Assembly (NCBI GenBank): GCA_033675265.1
Contig: JAUJYZ010000667.1
Location: 62,001 to 126,000, forward strand
Length of the DNA: 64,000 nt
Direction: 5' to 3'
Source of the DNA: Actinostola sp. cb2023
Taxonomy: Eukaryota; Cnidaria; Anthozoa; Actiniaria; Actinostolidae
Positions 1 to 10,844 of this stretch are shown here, in pieces. The notes below the pieces were generated by a model, which did not search any database, was not told the DNA's origin, and saw nothing but the letters and a program-made list of their open reading frames with translations. Made by a program: the position numbers and the translations under genes. The first letter of the stretch is position 1, and each line of letters starts with the position of its first letter.

Positions 1-1400
1 GGCCTATTTATTAGTATGGATTCCTTTCGGGATAAGCCGAATATTGATGAGTATTTACAGGGATTCATCGAGTGTTGACTGCTTTCACACCACTAGTGAA
101 ACTCTCGCCTATTCGATATTCTCTTCTATTCCCATTGTGTACATTATAACGGATAAACGGATAGATATCCCATATTTTAGACCACATCATGTTGCACCGC
201 CATCAGTAGTACTTTCTCAATGAATGTAAATCTAAAAGTCTAAGTAGAAGTCCGAAAGGCAAATAATTATCAACAATAAAAAAACTTATAATCACGTTTA
301 AGTGTTTTCATGCTTCGCCGGTGTATTTTTCAAAAAGGAGGAAAGGAGGGATGAGAATAAATGAAATAACAAAATTGACCAAAGGAGCTCAAAAACCAGA
401 CCCTATCCCGCGGCACATACCCGTATAGCAAATAGGGGAGTGCCACCCCCCCCCCCCCCCCCTCCTCCCCCGGGGATGAAACGACGTGAAATTCACCGCG
501 GAAATTTGAGAGTGAATTTACGGTTTCAATTTCGGTGGTGCGTGATGTCCAATCGTGATTTACCGTTAAATCGTCATGTGTTTTCACCAAAACTGGAATT
601 AATGAAAAAATTGATTATTTTGGCAAAAATACATCATTAAGACTAGTATTGTAACGACAGTTCTTCTATCGAACGCCCCCATACTGACGAAAGATATCCA
701 CAGAATAAGGACGTGACGGATATAACGGAATAGTGATCAATGTTTATAGATCTATATACTGATAATAGAGTCATACAATTAGTCATTCAAATAAATACGC
801 GATTACCTTATTACTGAGTCTTCAGCTGTATTAAGGCCGAATTACACGGTACAACTTACGATTCGCTTACAACTGTCGCACGCAACTTGCTAAAGTCATG
901 ACTTGCGTACCATTTACACGGCTACAACGTTTAGCTCCCAACAATGCAAATCGTGTACAACTTGCTCGGTTTGGTTATTATAAGCTTTTCGATTTCTTCT
1001 TCCAACCATCAGATTCTTGTTTCACTTTCTTGCATGGTGGAAACCGGAGGTCCATTGCAAGCGAGCAATGCTTTAATAATAAATAATAAATCTTCATCTG
1101 GTAACTTCTTCTTTCTGTTTTCTTTCTCTTTCTTTCCTTTTCCGTTCATTACTTTACTCATGTTTTCTGAATACGGTATATATCTTCAGAATAAGACAGA
1201 CTTGTTTCCTTCTTTTCACTTTATTAATGTGAACGTTTTCTTTTGACACTTGGTTATCACAACTAAAATCTGCCGACCCTACTGAATGACTTTGTTGTCT
1301 GAAAATAAAACCCTTAAAAATTCCTACAAAAATAACTGACTACAGTAACTGTATCACCGTTTATTGTTGGCTTGGCACGGTTTCCGTGGCACCCGTGATT
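1..1400. other. No gene seen; AT-rich flank with a C homopolymer
   Basis: I see no convincing coding exon here. A pure C run at about 445-462 is followed by short C-rich sequence. Around 834-950 lies sequence of the form GGCCGAATTACACGG with a second TTTACACGGCTACAACG block, which resembles the ends of small cut-and-paste elements. No target duplication was resolved. Confidence 0.5.
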
Positions 1401-1414
1401 AGCATTCGATCGCG

Positions 1415-1577
1415 AGAGTACCCTAAAAATACTAGTTTTCGGGAAAGAACCAGGACTTCGCTTTGACAACCGCTAAAAATATACCAAAATGACGATTTCA
1501 ACCCCTAGCAAATGCGACAGTCATCCCTACCACTCGTATATAGGGAGTACCCCCCCCCCCCCCCCCCCCCCCCCCTC
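1415..1577. mobile_element. Degenerate end of the poly-G/C-capped element family
   Basis: The sequence reads CATCCCTACCACTCG, then GGGAGTAC, then an uninterrupted C run at about 1551-1576. The same order, CACCCCTACCACTTGG then GGGAGTACTC then poly-C, ends the full copy at 29837-30225. The body to the left keeps short CCCTAAAA and CCCCTAG motifs like those inside that copy. I read it as a decayed or truncated third copy; the left boundary is a guess. Confidence 0.45.
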
Positions 1578-2414
1578 CCTCCCTCACTACCCCTCAGAAG
1601 TGTCCAGTCCATCCCAGCCACAGGAAGCCCAGGAAGAGCGAGAGAAGCATGTCATTCGGAAAAAAAAGGTTTTCTGGGCCGTTATTGGAGTAAACGACCT
1701 GACATTAAAGCAGGTCAGAACACTGATAGATTGCCATTCTATTACATATCGAAAGCACTTGCTTGAGCGAATCGAGTAAGTATTTTATTTTCGGCTGAAA
1801 CCAAGATTTGGTGATCGATTATGGGACTTGTTGCTTTGAGGAGTGAGCACTCAAAATATATCGATCGATCCCAAAACACACTAAATAGACCTCTTATCAT
1901 AAATTAAACACCTCACAGCAAAGCCAGCAAAGCCAAAGCCAGTTGTCTCTTCTAGAATTTTTTTTTTTTTTCACTGATTGCATGGTCTTCAAAAATATTT
2001 ACTTTGGCTTCCGGACGCCGTCCTAAAACCGTTTTATATTTATAACGTTGACTCAGCATTCTCCAAATCATTACAGCTGCTTTATTAAATTTCAGAAACT
2101 CGGCATTTGCAATTGTAATTGAGATAAATTATTAACGATTGTAAAGCCAAAATACTGTGATAACCATTAACATTCGTACTTCAAGCAAAATGCATTGAAT
2201 TCCAAACTTGAAATGCACGTGAACTAGGCTAATACGTGAAGAAAGAAAACCGACTGACAGATAATTTTTGTAGTTCAAGTTTTTCTTGTTCGTGTCATTA
2301 TGTATACTATATACAATATTCGTGATTCGACGCGAATATTGTATACACCGTATGCACGCAATACTCGATTCCTTGAATTTGCATAAATTTGCAAAAACTG
2401 AAAGAATCAACGAG
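1578..2414. other. No gene seen
   Basis: AT-rich sequence with a T run near 1960. No splice-bounded exon or family signature was recognised. Confidence 0.4.
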
Positions 2415-2848
2415 TTAAAGTGCCTATGAAACGAAAAAAACAGACCCCATTTTTATTTGCTACTACGAAAGTTTACTATTTGCTTGTTTACATGGCATTA
2501 ATAAAAAGTGAATTGAGCTTCAGGAACATTTTTTATTTCGCGCACGAAGTTGGGCATTTTGGGTTTCAAAGTGCGACAATTCCCGCTCGATCAAACAATA
2601 GAAATGTGACGTCATAAGTTGTGCAAACAAAGGCATACACAACTTATGACGTCACCGAGCCATTGTCAAGGGCCCAGTCTCTTGTCGCACATTTTGGTTG
2701 AACATGATAATTTCGAACCGCGAAAAGAAAATGTTCGCACGCTCAAAGTCGATGTTTAAATACAGCAAATGTTCAGAGAAAGACCAAACAACAACAATTA
2801 ATGTACAATAAAACAAGGATCGACATTTTCGTTTCACAGGCACTTTAA
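2415..2848. mobile_element. TTAA-flanked palindromic MITE (T1)
   Basis: TTAA at 2415-2418 and 2845-2848 brackets a 426-bp element. Its ends read AGTGCCTATGAAACGAAAA and, reverse-complemented on the right, AGTGCCTGTGAAACGAAAA. The centre holds an 18-bp perfect stem, GTGACGTCATAAGTTGTG and its complement, at about 2607-2656. TTAA target duplications are known for the piggyBac and Kolobok superfamilies; which one applies here is unresolved. No coding capacity. Confidence 0.75.
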
Positions 2849-3504
2849 GTAAAGGTAAAATAATAGATTGAAAGATAATCCACAGTTTAGTAATTACCCC
2901 AAAAGTGCATTAATAAAAATGAAACTATCATAAGTATGTAGTGAGCGTTTGAAAGGTGCAAAATACATAGAAACGAGGCATTTAGGGCCAAAGTCCGGTT
3001 TCTGGCACAAATCTTTGTAATTTCAAGTCACTATATATTTTCAAGATTTCGTAGTACAGCCCTAATATAAAGTTTGGTGTGTTCATTTTTGATAACACTC
3101 TCTTCAAAGAGATTGTCAGATATTGCTGTAACGTATTCCCAATAACAAAGTGAATGAGATTTTACGATTCTACCATTTATGCATAGAGTCTATATTACTT
3201 ATCGAATCCAACGATGTATAAGTGGATTTTTTACTATAATTTTGATGATAGGAAACAGTTTGGCCAAGAAAATCCAAGTTAAAGTTGAGTGCAAATGAGG
3301 ACGAATCTCTTGTCGATTTGCAGATGTCTTCTACGCTTATGATTTCTATTGTATTTCCCTCATTAATTATTCATGAATTTGATAACAATAGTTAATCGAT
3401 TTATCTTCCCTTGAAGATTAATTTATTGTATTTCTTGCGAATGCAGGAAAATAGATTGTTATGTAAATTCCTCAACATTGCTATTCCCATGCATGAGATT
3501 GCGC
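2849..3504. other. Region downstream of the GPCR stop; no further gene
   Basis: AT-rich sequence lying 3' of the minus-strand GPCR, so it should hold that gene's 3' UTR. I did not find a single decisive poly(A) signal. Confidence 0.4.
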
Positions 3505-4563
3505 TTAGTTACGCGGATTTTCGTCCACAAAGCGAATAACTAGGAGTTTCGGCTCCCCACTATTGCTATCGTTCTGTTGGTTTAAGCTGTTACTGTTTCC
3601 TGCGTTTCGTTCTGCAGTTGTAATGTTTACAACATGACAGTTATTAGTATTTTGAAGTGAAGATTTACAGGTACTTCTGAGACCATCACGGAATGATTTG
3701 ATAAATATAAAGTAAATCAATGGATTTAAAGCGGAGCTCAATGAAATTAGGACAAGAGGAAACTCTCCAACATTCTGCCAGAAGGACAGCTCAAAGAGAT
3801 CATTCACAAGGTACAGCATGTGTGGTAAACCACAGAAAATATAGAAAGTCAACGTAACTGTGATTATGACCAGAATTACTTTCTTCCTCGCTTTTGTTCT
3901 TGCTCTTTGAAGTTCTGCTTGGGCTGCGATGATTTCTGTCTTTCTTAAAGAGCGAATAACTCGATAATAGAGGGTGGAAATGACTGTAGAAGGAATTATA
4001 TACAGTGTCGTTACGTAGACAGCGGTGTAAACTTTAAAGTTGTACCAGGAATAGCTCTTGTCCTTGCAAGTGCCCTCTGAGTAAGTCCCCAAAACTAAAT
4101 CGGTGCTCAGAAATCCAAAACCTAAGAGCCATGCTAATGGCAATATCCACTTGAGCCTACCCTTAGTTACAAGACTGTCTCGCCTTGTGAGTGGATGTAC
4201 AACAGCTTTATATCGCTCGTACGCAATTGCCATCAAGAACAATGGCGTAATTGTGCTTCCAAGCCATAAACTATTTACTAGTTTACAGAGTACCTCGGCA
4301 GCAAGGGCGTTTTGGTTGTACGCTTGGTGTAGAATACGCGGTGTTCCAAAAAGGCCAGCATCATCATTAATCACAGCATAAAATATTGCTACAAAACCTG
4401 TAATAGCGTCCAGAATCGCGAGGTTTAGAAGAAGATAATTCATTGAAGTCTTCATGGATTTTACTCGTAGAATAATGTGGCAAACCAATGCATTTCCAAC
4501 GATTGTGACGACGGCAATGATGATGCAAAGTAAGTTGACGACAATGTTTTCTGTTTTAGCCAT
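3505..4563 (-). CDS. Class A (rhodopsin-family) G-protein-coupled receptor, single exon
   Basis: A 352-residue protein with seven hydrophobic segments at about residues 8-32, 43-66, 91-116, 138-158, 178-202, 228-252 and 264-288. Class A landmarks are visible: GNALV with N24 in TM1, D52 in TM2, C93 at the top of TM3 with a partner C166 in the second extracellular loop, ERY at 116-118 (DRY motif), P191 in TM5, CGLP at 244-247 (CWxP with W replaced by G) and NPLIY at 280-284. It should sit in the plasma membrane and couple to a heterotrimeric G protein. The N-terminus is very short, as in many intronless neuropeptide- or amine-like receptors of cnidarians. The ligand cannot be read from sequence. 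The ATG precedes TM1 directly and no upstream in-frame extension is needed. The frame is intact, so it is probably functional. Confidence 0.93.
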   Translation of the reverse strand: MAKTENIVVNLLCIIIAVVTIVGNALVCHIILRVKSMKTSMNYLLLNLAILDAITGFVAIFYAVINDDAGLFGTPRILHQAYNQNALAAEVLCKLVNSLWLGSTITPLFLMAIAYERYKAVVHPLTRRDSLVTKGRLKWILPLAWLLGFGFLSTDLVLGTYSEGTCKDKSYSWYNFKVYTAVYVTTLYIIPSTVISTLYYRVIRSLRKTEIIAAQAELQRARTKARKKVILVIITVTLTFYIFCGLPHMLYLVNDLFELSFWQNVGEFPLVLISLSSALNPLIYFIFIKSFRDGLRSTCKSSLQNTNNCHVVNITTAERNAGNSNSLNQQNDSNSGEPKLLVIRFVDENPRN

Positions 4564-4956
4564 AATTCTGACAAATTATCTTCGCACGATTAGCCTTCTC
4601 TCTTTTTACTGATAAACTGGACCAAAACCAATATCTCTATAGAACTAAAGATTTGCTGAGACCTGTAGTCGCCAATTACCACTTTATACTTGTTGGAGAA
4701 GATATGTTCCCATATTGTAGTGTTTCAAGAGTAAGCCAAACTACTCACTTACCGTTATCGTAAGAGACGACTAGCTATGCGTCCGATTGCCCTGAGTGTT
4801 ATAGTTCATTAACCAAACCATTCGTCGGCTATCAATCCACCACTAACCCATCATTCATATTTATGTATTCAGTAAAAAAGGACCAATAAGCCTTAATCGA
4901 TATGCATAAGTATAATAACACAGGTGGACATAAAGATGCGCGCGCTCTGATTGGTC
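4564..4956. other. Upstream region of the GPCR; nothing else seen
   Basis: About 390 bp of AT-rich sequence 5' of the minus-strand GPCR. It would carry the promoter and 5' UTR, but I cannot point to a convincing core promoter element. Confidence 0.35.
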
Positions 4957-4978
4957 ACTTACCGGAGGTTCGACTGTA
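4957..4978. mobile_element. Solo end of a Tc1/mariner-like MITE
   Basis: The block ends in GGAGGTTCGACTG followed by TA. This is the reverse complement of the start of the element at 5043 (CAGTCGAACCTCC). The other end was not found, so it is a truncated copy. Confidence 0.5.
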
Positions 4979-5113
4979 TTCTATTTCAAGGTGAACAAAA
5001 GAAAACTGAACAAATGAGACTGGCTCTTAAACTGACAAACTACAGTCGAACCTCCATTAAGCGACCACCCAATGTCAAGCTTAGTGGTTGCTTACGAGAG
5101 GTTCCAACTATAG

Positions 5114-5910
5114 CGAGCACCCCACAAATGAACCTTTAATTCTTAATGAAGGTTTTACACAAAAAGATCTAAACGCAATATATTCACTGCCGTTTAGCGT
5201 AACAAAAGAAATAAAATTATCAGTTTTCCAGTTTAAAATCATACACAATATACTTCCCTTGAATGATTACCTAAAAAAAGTAGGTATTAAAAATGATGAT
5301 TCCTGTCCTTTTTGCATAGATAAAGAACGTCACACTTGCAAACACTTTTTCTATCTCTGTAAGCACGCACGATATTTTTGGAACAAATTTCAAAGTTGGT
5401 GGTCATCACACATTGATGCTAAGTCACAACTGAAACTTGATCTCGGAACAATCCTATATGGTCATTTATCCAACTTCAAATACTCTCTGTTTTTAAACCA
5501 TCTAATTCTGATTGCAAAACAACATATGTATAATAGTTTCATTAATGAACAGAAATACACATTTCCATCATTTCTAAATCACGCAACCAACAAATATCAA
5601 ATTGAAAAAAGAATTGCATTATCATCTAATACAAAACAATTATCAAACGTTTTTGAAAAAAAATGGGCACCTTTACCAATTTCCTGAGCAAAACTGCATA
5701 ATACCAAACCTTCACTTACTTGCTGTTTTTCCTCTCATTTTACACTATATCATACCGTACCATACTATACTATACAATACTATATTACTACACTATACTA
5801 TTATTATATACAAAATTGTATTTGTATTATTACAACCATTGTAGTAAAAAATAACAAGAACATTTATTGTAACGATGTACTGATTATTACTAATAAAAAT
5901 AAAAAAAAAA

Positions 5911-5962
<52 letters not shown>
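5114..5962 (+). mobile_element. 5'-truncated L1/Tx1-like LINE 3' end with poly(A)
   Basis: The sequence encodes the C-terminal region of an L1-clade reverse transcriptase protein and ends in a long poly(A) tract (about 5886-5964). The insertion is bracketed by an 8-bp duplication, AACTATAG, at 5106-5113 and 5963-5970. It sits inside a Tc1/mariner-like MITE, so it is the younger of the two. Target-primed reverse transcription explains the 5' truncation, poly(A) and target duplication. Confidence 0.88.
5124..5687 (+). pseudogene. LINE ORF2 C-terminal fragment (zf-RVT-like domain)
   Basis: The frame is open to the stop at 5685-5687. It shows the zinc-binding cluster CPFC followed by HTCKHFFYLC and an aromatic KHARYFWNKFQSWW segment, typical of the region after the reverse transcriptase domain in L1/Tx1-type elements. 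Endonuclease and polymerase motifs are missing, so this fragment cannot act alone. The apparent methionine start upstream is chance; the real protein is truncated at the insertion junction. Confidence 0.85.
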
Positions 5963-5966
<4 letters not shown>

Positions 5967-6093
5967 ATAGTGATTTGAATTGGAACTGAATTTTAATAAT
6001 AATAATAATAATAATTTTTGGTATTTTGGAATACTGGTCGCTTATAGGAGAGGTGGTCGCTTACCAGAATGGTCGCAACCGGACGTTCAACTG

Positions 6094-7015
6094 TATTCTT
6101 AAACTCACAAAATATTCTCGTTCCCAAACACGTTTTGTATGAATGACTGATGTAATAATTAAAGTACTTGATGTACGCGATGATACAATCTCGTCCCCAG
6201 AGCCGTTATTTCTTACTGCGCATGCTCGACGAAATAACTTGGCTCTGGAAAAGTCCAATATTTCATGCTTTGTGATTGGTTCTTAGGAATACAAAGAAAG
6301 AAACCGGAAATGAATTGATATTCCTTCAAAACAAACAGATTGCCATGCTTACTGATATCTTCTTCTGACTAAAATTGAAAATAAAGAGAATTCATGTGAC
6401 CTGAGGTGGTCAAGGTCCGTTTGGATAGACCGGGGGAACGAGGGAGATTCAGAAGGACGCGATACGCGGCGAGAGTATCGAACTCAAAGACAACCACACA
6501 GGACGAAGGCTCGGACAGAACTGGTTTCTTCAAAGCAAAGATTCGCTTACATAACAATTACAATGAATACTTTACGGGATGAAATTGACATACTATATAA
6601 ACAAGTAAACCATTGCACAAAACTGACGACTATAAAGACATTCCTTTGTCGACCTGGTGCCAATACGTAGGAAATTCATTCATCCTGACACACCAAAAAC
6701 CTAGTACCTTTCGGTTTAGACTTGAACAAGCTACATTGTATGTGAACTTCAACAACGATTTCAAATGTAAACTAGTTAATTTATAACTAAAACTCCACTT
6801 GGCTACAATAACAACCCGATATAAACAAACCAGTTCACGTATTAATTTATTACCTCATCAACTTTCCATTTAGAGATCGACATCCCTTTCTCTCTTAACT
6901 TATTTACTTGATCCACCATCAAGGAATTTCAACAGAGAGACGATAAGCGCAGCACAGTGATTTTTTAGAGCCAGAGGCAGAGGATTTCATGTAATCATAA
7001 ACCGGAGCGACAAAC
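6094..7015. other. No gene; small hairpin repeat near 6199-6248
   Basis: A short inverted repeat, CCAGAGCC...TTATTTC with GAAATAA...GGCTCTGG, lies at about 6199-6248 around a GCGCATGC core and looks like a MITE remnant. The remainder shows no exon that I can support. Confidence 0.45.
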
Positions 7016-7486
7016 CACAGGGAGCCCAAGCGTACTATCAGTGTATATATACATGTGGCTTTGAAATGTGCAAATAGAAGTCATAATTTTCATCAAAAGT
7101 ATTTGTTGTTGCTATATATTTTGTTTAAAATCCTCTCTGAGTTGCCTGGAGTTGTTATTTGAGTTCAATTTGATTGTTTACGTTTTTACTTACCTTTCTC
7201 TCCCTATTCATAGTAAAGGGTGGAAACCGAGACCAACTTCGGCCCCCAACTTCGAAGCCAACCGGCCCAACAAAATGTCCCGTTTCACCAACAAATATAC
7301 TTCCAATCACGTTCAGATTCACATAGCTCACGGCCAGACAATGCACTTACACGGTCCTGCACAGAAAACGATGAAAAGTGAAGCGATTCTAATAAATACA
7401 TCGAGAGCAATCGTTTAGAACTTGCATTCTCGATGCCACTAACACACAATCGGGCCGATCTGCGCGGACGGTACTGGGACCCAGCA
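7016..7486 (+). mobile_element. Dispersed repeat R, copy 1 (CACAGGGAGCCCAAGC start)
   Basis: Nearly the same 470 bp recurs in the same orientation at 62946-63400. Both start CACAGGGAGCCCAAGC and run to GGTACTGGGACCCAGCA. Each contains a short peptide block with MSRFTNKYTSNHVQIH. In copy 1 the frame continues to 7416; in copy 2 it is shifted. The start resembles the termini of the long-inverted-repeat element at 18661 (CACAGGTAGCCCAAGC), so I place it in that broad transposon group. The right end of copy 1 may extend to a GTCCTGTGG at about 7515. Confidence 0.65.
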
Positions 7487-7744
7487 CTAAATGTTTTTCC
7501 ACCGGGAGGTCCTGTGGTAATTTTCAACGAAACAAATTATGCCCCGTCAACAGGAGGGAAACATAGATTTCCAACTACGTCAAGGTCCTCAGGGAAAACC
7601 CGCTTCGCATAAAGTTCACACCAAGTTGTAAACATTGCATGTAAATATTCACATCGTTTTATTTTCACTTGGTTGAACTTTTTATTTCAAAATGTAGTGT
7701 TGTTGTAGTTATTATTTCAAAATGTAGCGTTCTTTCAAACCAAT
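7487..7744. other. Short region between repeat R and the helicase fragment
   Basis: It contains a possible element end (GGGAGGTCCTGTGG, about 7503-7516) and AT-rich sequence with a direct repeat of the TATTTCAAAATGTAG type near 7680-7725. No gene. Confidence 0.35.
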
Positions 7745-8011
7745 ATGCTAACATGGGAGCAGGAAGCGGTTGTTGAAGCAGCCGAAAGCGGACACAACTT
7801 TCTTGTGACAGGTCAGGCTGGCACAGGGAAGAGCTACCTTGTAAAGGAAATATTTCATCGACTTGTACGACAGGGTAAAAAAGTGTCAATCATCTGTTCG
7901 AGTGGCATTGCTTGTACCGTCTACGCCGAACACAATTTGTGTTCTCAAACAGTCCACTCCTTTTACGGTCTTCGAACCGCCGAACTACCTTGGAATCTGG
8001 TCGTGGAAAGG
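7745..8011 (+). pseudogene. PIF1-like DNA helicase, N-terminal fragment
   Basis: The frame starts at an ATG and reads TWEQEAVVEAAESGHNFLV, then the Walker A motif GQAGTGKS, then a VSIICSSGIA strand and TVHSFYGL. These are the first helicase motifs of the PIF1/RRM3 family, which unwinds DNA 5' to 3'. The alignable part ends near GTGGAAAG/GTCATT, which could be a splice donor, and the frame stops at 8036-8038. Motifs II to VI were not found before the LINE that follows. It is either a first exon whose partners are lost or a dispersed PIF1-like copy, which are common in invertebrate genomes. Confidence 0.75.
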
Positions 8012-8307
8012 TCATTCTCAAATAATGTCGTGTGTTAGCACTAGCGTTTTGGACAAGATTTCAGTGTGAAACTGAATTGGCATATGATGTTGACTACTAC
8101 TATTTCAAAGAGATAAACCATTAAAAATACTGTCATACTGAGAACTGCTTTGCATCCGCACTCAGTTTGTAATACAGGGAAAACTCATGTTTACAACTTG
8201 GTCTATTCACATCTATTCAAACCGAACGGTCACGATTTTGGACCGGCCGAGAAATGTAACTCTGATCCCTTCAAATTCTGCCAAATTGGTTTACAATCTG
8301 TGCCATC

Positions 8308-9111
8308 ATGAACGTGCAGGATCTTAGGAAGTTATGGCAGACCGAATTTCTACTGGAGGTGAGAAAAGAGATCAAGAAAGAACTACAGGCCTCAGTGAAC
8401 GACTCCATGGCCGTTATACGCACGAAGCTTCGCGAAGTTGAAGACTCACAGAAGTTTATTGCAAGCAAATATGATTCAATTCTAGTAGCAATTCAAGAAG
8501 TAAAAAAGGATACCCAATCTAAAGTCAACCAATTAAATGATTTTGATAAGGATCTAGACCAGGTCAAGAAGTCAGTCTACGAGGTCCAAGTTCAGCTTGA
8601 TGAACTTCAACAATATACAAGGCGCGATTCCCTAGAGTTAAGCGGAATACCAGTAGTGCCTAATGACGATCCAGTCAAGCTTGTCATTGAAACAGCCAAA
8701 CTTGCAGGTCTTACGATTAGCGAGGATGATATATCCATAGCACACAGGCTACCACCAACAAGAAAAGTGAAAGATCGGATGATTGTAAAGTTTTCAAGAC
8801 GTGAAACAAAGGATCGTTTGTACAGACTGCGCGGGAAACTTAAATCTAAGCGCACTAAAGATCTTGAAACCGTAAGAGCCGAGCCTGAATCCACAACTGT
8901 TAGCCACAAGGCGGCGATACACATCAATGAAAATCTGACACCGTACCGAAAGCGCTTGTTTGGAAAGGTCCTTGAATTCAAGCGAAGATTTAACTATAAG
9001 TATGCATGGACAACAAATGGCAAAATTTTGATCCGCGAAACGGATTCTTCGCCATCCCACTCATTCACCACCTTTGAACAATTGGAGGACTTCATTGACA
9101 GCGTATCGTAA
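8308..9111 (+). CDS. LINE ORF1-like protein (coiled coil plus RRM-like domain)
   Basis: A 267-residue frame with charged heptad-rich sequence over residues 1-110. Next comes LDELQQYTRRDSLELSGIP, the usual entry to the ORF1p RNA-binding domain of non-LTR retrotransposons, then AHRLPP and VKFSRRETKDRLYRLRGKL and a C-terminal part ending in FEQLEDFIDSVS. Known relatives are nucleic-acid chaperones that form multimers on the element RNA. ORF2 begins 23 bp downstream. The frame is uninterrupted even though ORF2 is broken. Confidence 0.85.
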   Translation: MNVQDLRKLWQTEFLLEVRKEIKKELQASVNDSMAVIRTKLREVEDSQKFIASKYDSILVAIQEVKKDTQSKVNQLNDFDKDLDQVKKSVYEVQVQLDELQQYTRRDSLELSGIPVVPNDDPVKLVIETAKLAGLTISEDDISIAHRLPPTRKVKDRMIVKFSRRETKDRLYRLRGKLKSKRTKDLETVRAEPESTTVSHKAAIHINENLTPYRKRLFGKVLEFKRRFNYKYAWTTNGKILIRETDSSPSHSFTTFEQLEDFIDSVS

Positions 9112-9134
9112 TATTAAATTGAACAAGTTATAGT

Positions 9135-9750
9135 GTGTTTCGAACCAGTATGTCAAGAAACGCTGATCATGTAAGTAATCTACCCTTTTCCTTGCTAACT
9201 GATATTGAGTTTAATGATTTGTTTAGTGGCTGGCCTAGCGGAATTAATAGTAACGATACTGATTTTCATGATCTACTCTCCAACCCGGACAAATTTGATG
9301 AATGCGATCCTGATTTAATGCTTCGAACCCCTTGCTCTAATTATTATTCAATTTCTGAACTCAACAAAACAATTAATGATTCTAGTCCCAAAACCTTTTC
9401 ACTGTTTCATTGTAATATTAGAAGTCTCTCAAAAAAATTGCATATTTTGGAAGAAACATTATGCTCATTGGACCATAAACCGGATATAATGGGGATCACG
9501 GAAACTAAACTCAATGAAAATTCCATTTCGAATGTTAATCTAGAATATTACAAATTTTTTCACACTGATTCTACAACAAATGCTGGTGGAGCTGCTCTCT
9601 ATATAGCTGACAACCTAAAAGCAAGCCCTAGAGCCGATATACAATAATTCAGTATTAATTCAGTTGAATCTTGTTGGTCCGAAATGATAAAAAACCGGAC
9701 CTAATAAAAAAACAACAATAGTTGGATGCATTTATAGGCATCCAAACGGT
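9135..9750 (+). pseudogene. LINE ORF2, N-terminal endonuclease half (broken)
   Basis: The frame encodes the start of an APE-type endonuclease: FSLFHCNIRSLSKK, the metal-binding glutamate in MGITETKL, and GGAALYIADNL. A stop at 9645-9647 is followed by a +1 shift in the A-rich stretch near 9690-9715. After that, a CIYRHPNG segment leads exactly into the transposon insertion at 9750. The matching continuation, GDFNEF, resumes at 11590. Confidence 0.85.
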
Positions 9751-9802
9751 ACGAAAGCCGAAAAGGGCCACCTATTTCCGACTTCTACTTCTTGACTTCC
9801 GA

Positions 9803-9950
9803 CTTGAAAATTTCCGACTTGAAAATTTCCGACTTGAAAATTTCCGACTTGAAAATTTCCGACCTGAAAATTGCCGACTTCAAAATTTCCGACTTCAAAA
9901 TTTCCGACTTCAAAATTTCCGACTTCAAAATTTCCGACTTCAAAATTTCC
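9803..9950 (+). repeat. 15-bp subterminal minisatellite, left arm
   Basis: About ten units. The outer units carry TTGAAAATTTCCGAC and the inner ones TTCAAAATTTCCGAC. The right arm repeats the same outer-to-inner order as a mirror image. Confidence 0.9.
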
Positions 9951-10844
9951 TAAATCTGTCAAGCTACTGAGCATGCTCACTGGGTCTGCTTGAACTGAGC
10001 TTCTTTGAGCTAGTTAGACATGAAAAATGTGTTAATCTTCTTCCGTATCCCATTTCTGGTATTATTGGTGTTGATAAGAATCCAAGACTCGTCGTGTGTT
10101 TTGCCATCGATCATATACAGCGGCACTTCAACCTATAACAATGGCTTAGGAAGAGATGACTTGATCAAGAATTAGTTTCAGCAATTAAGATTATACCAAC
10201 GTTGAGATCGCTGGATTTCTAGTATTATGTCATGGGAGTATCATCTCAGTTCGATCAATCAAAAGAGTTCTTAAGCGATTACATCTCAAAAGAGCTAGTC
10301 ATAGAAATGGCCATATCATTATTTTTGTTATCATCAGTTTTAATACCATTGTTTCATGTCATTTACTTTGCCGGACAACTTTACAGACATCTGAACGAGT
10401 CACAGTGCGAGTAGTGCTAACTAAAACTACTAACGTATTTTTTGAATACGGTATTTGTTGAAAGTTAATACTCTTAAGTCATTAAAATTATAACAACTAT
10501 AACTGTGTTCGAGTCCATGATGCTTTATTAAGCCATTTTGATAACAATTTGGGTTAATAATTCGTAGTATACCAAAATAGATAAAATCAAACAAAGCACT
10601 ATAAAATATGGACTTGGGCAGAGGATCATTTCTTATTTATCTATTGTAATGATCATGTAGAACTGTTTCATGCTTTTTTTTACTCTAACCCAACACAAAT
10701 AACAAAAGAAATCACATCGCACATGTTCTGGTTATCTCAATATGTTACATCATTTGAAATCATGCTTTGTAATTTCAATGGGCGGCAAATGCAATTCAAT
10801 CCATACATATTGAAAGAAGGAGTCGAGGGAAGAAGAAATAAATA

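Larger units (their letters stand above)
5043..6093. mobile_element. Tc1/mariner-like MITE, split by a LINE insertion
   Basis: The element begins TA-CAGTCGAACCTCC at 5041 and ends GTTCAACTG-TA at 6095. The TA dinucleotides fit the target duplication of the Tc1/mariner superfamily. Inner parts of both ends share a GTGGTCGCTTA-type block (AAGCGACCACC on the left, GGTGGTCGCTTACC on the right). The middle is occupied by an L1-like LINE tail at 5114-5962. An AAT-type microsatellite lies at about 5996-6015. Confidence 0.7.

Noticed and set aside
9722..9980. Short repetitive frames on both strands (FRLENFRLENF / VGNFEVGNFE types)
   Set aside because: Translation of the 15-bp subterminal array; no gene.
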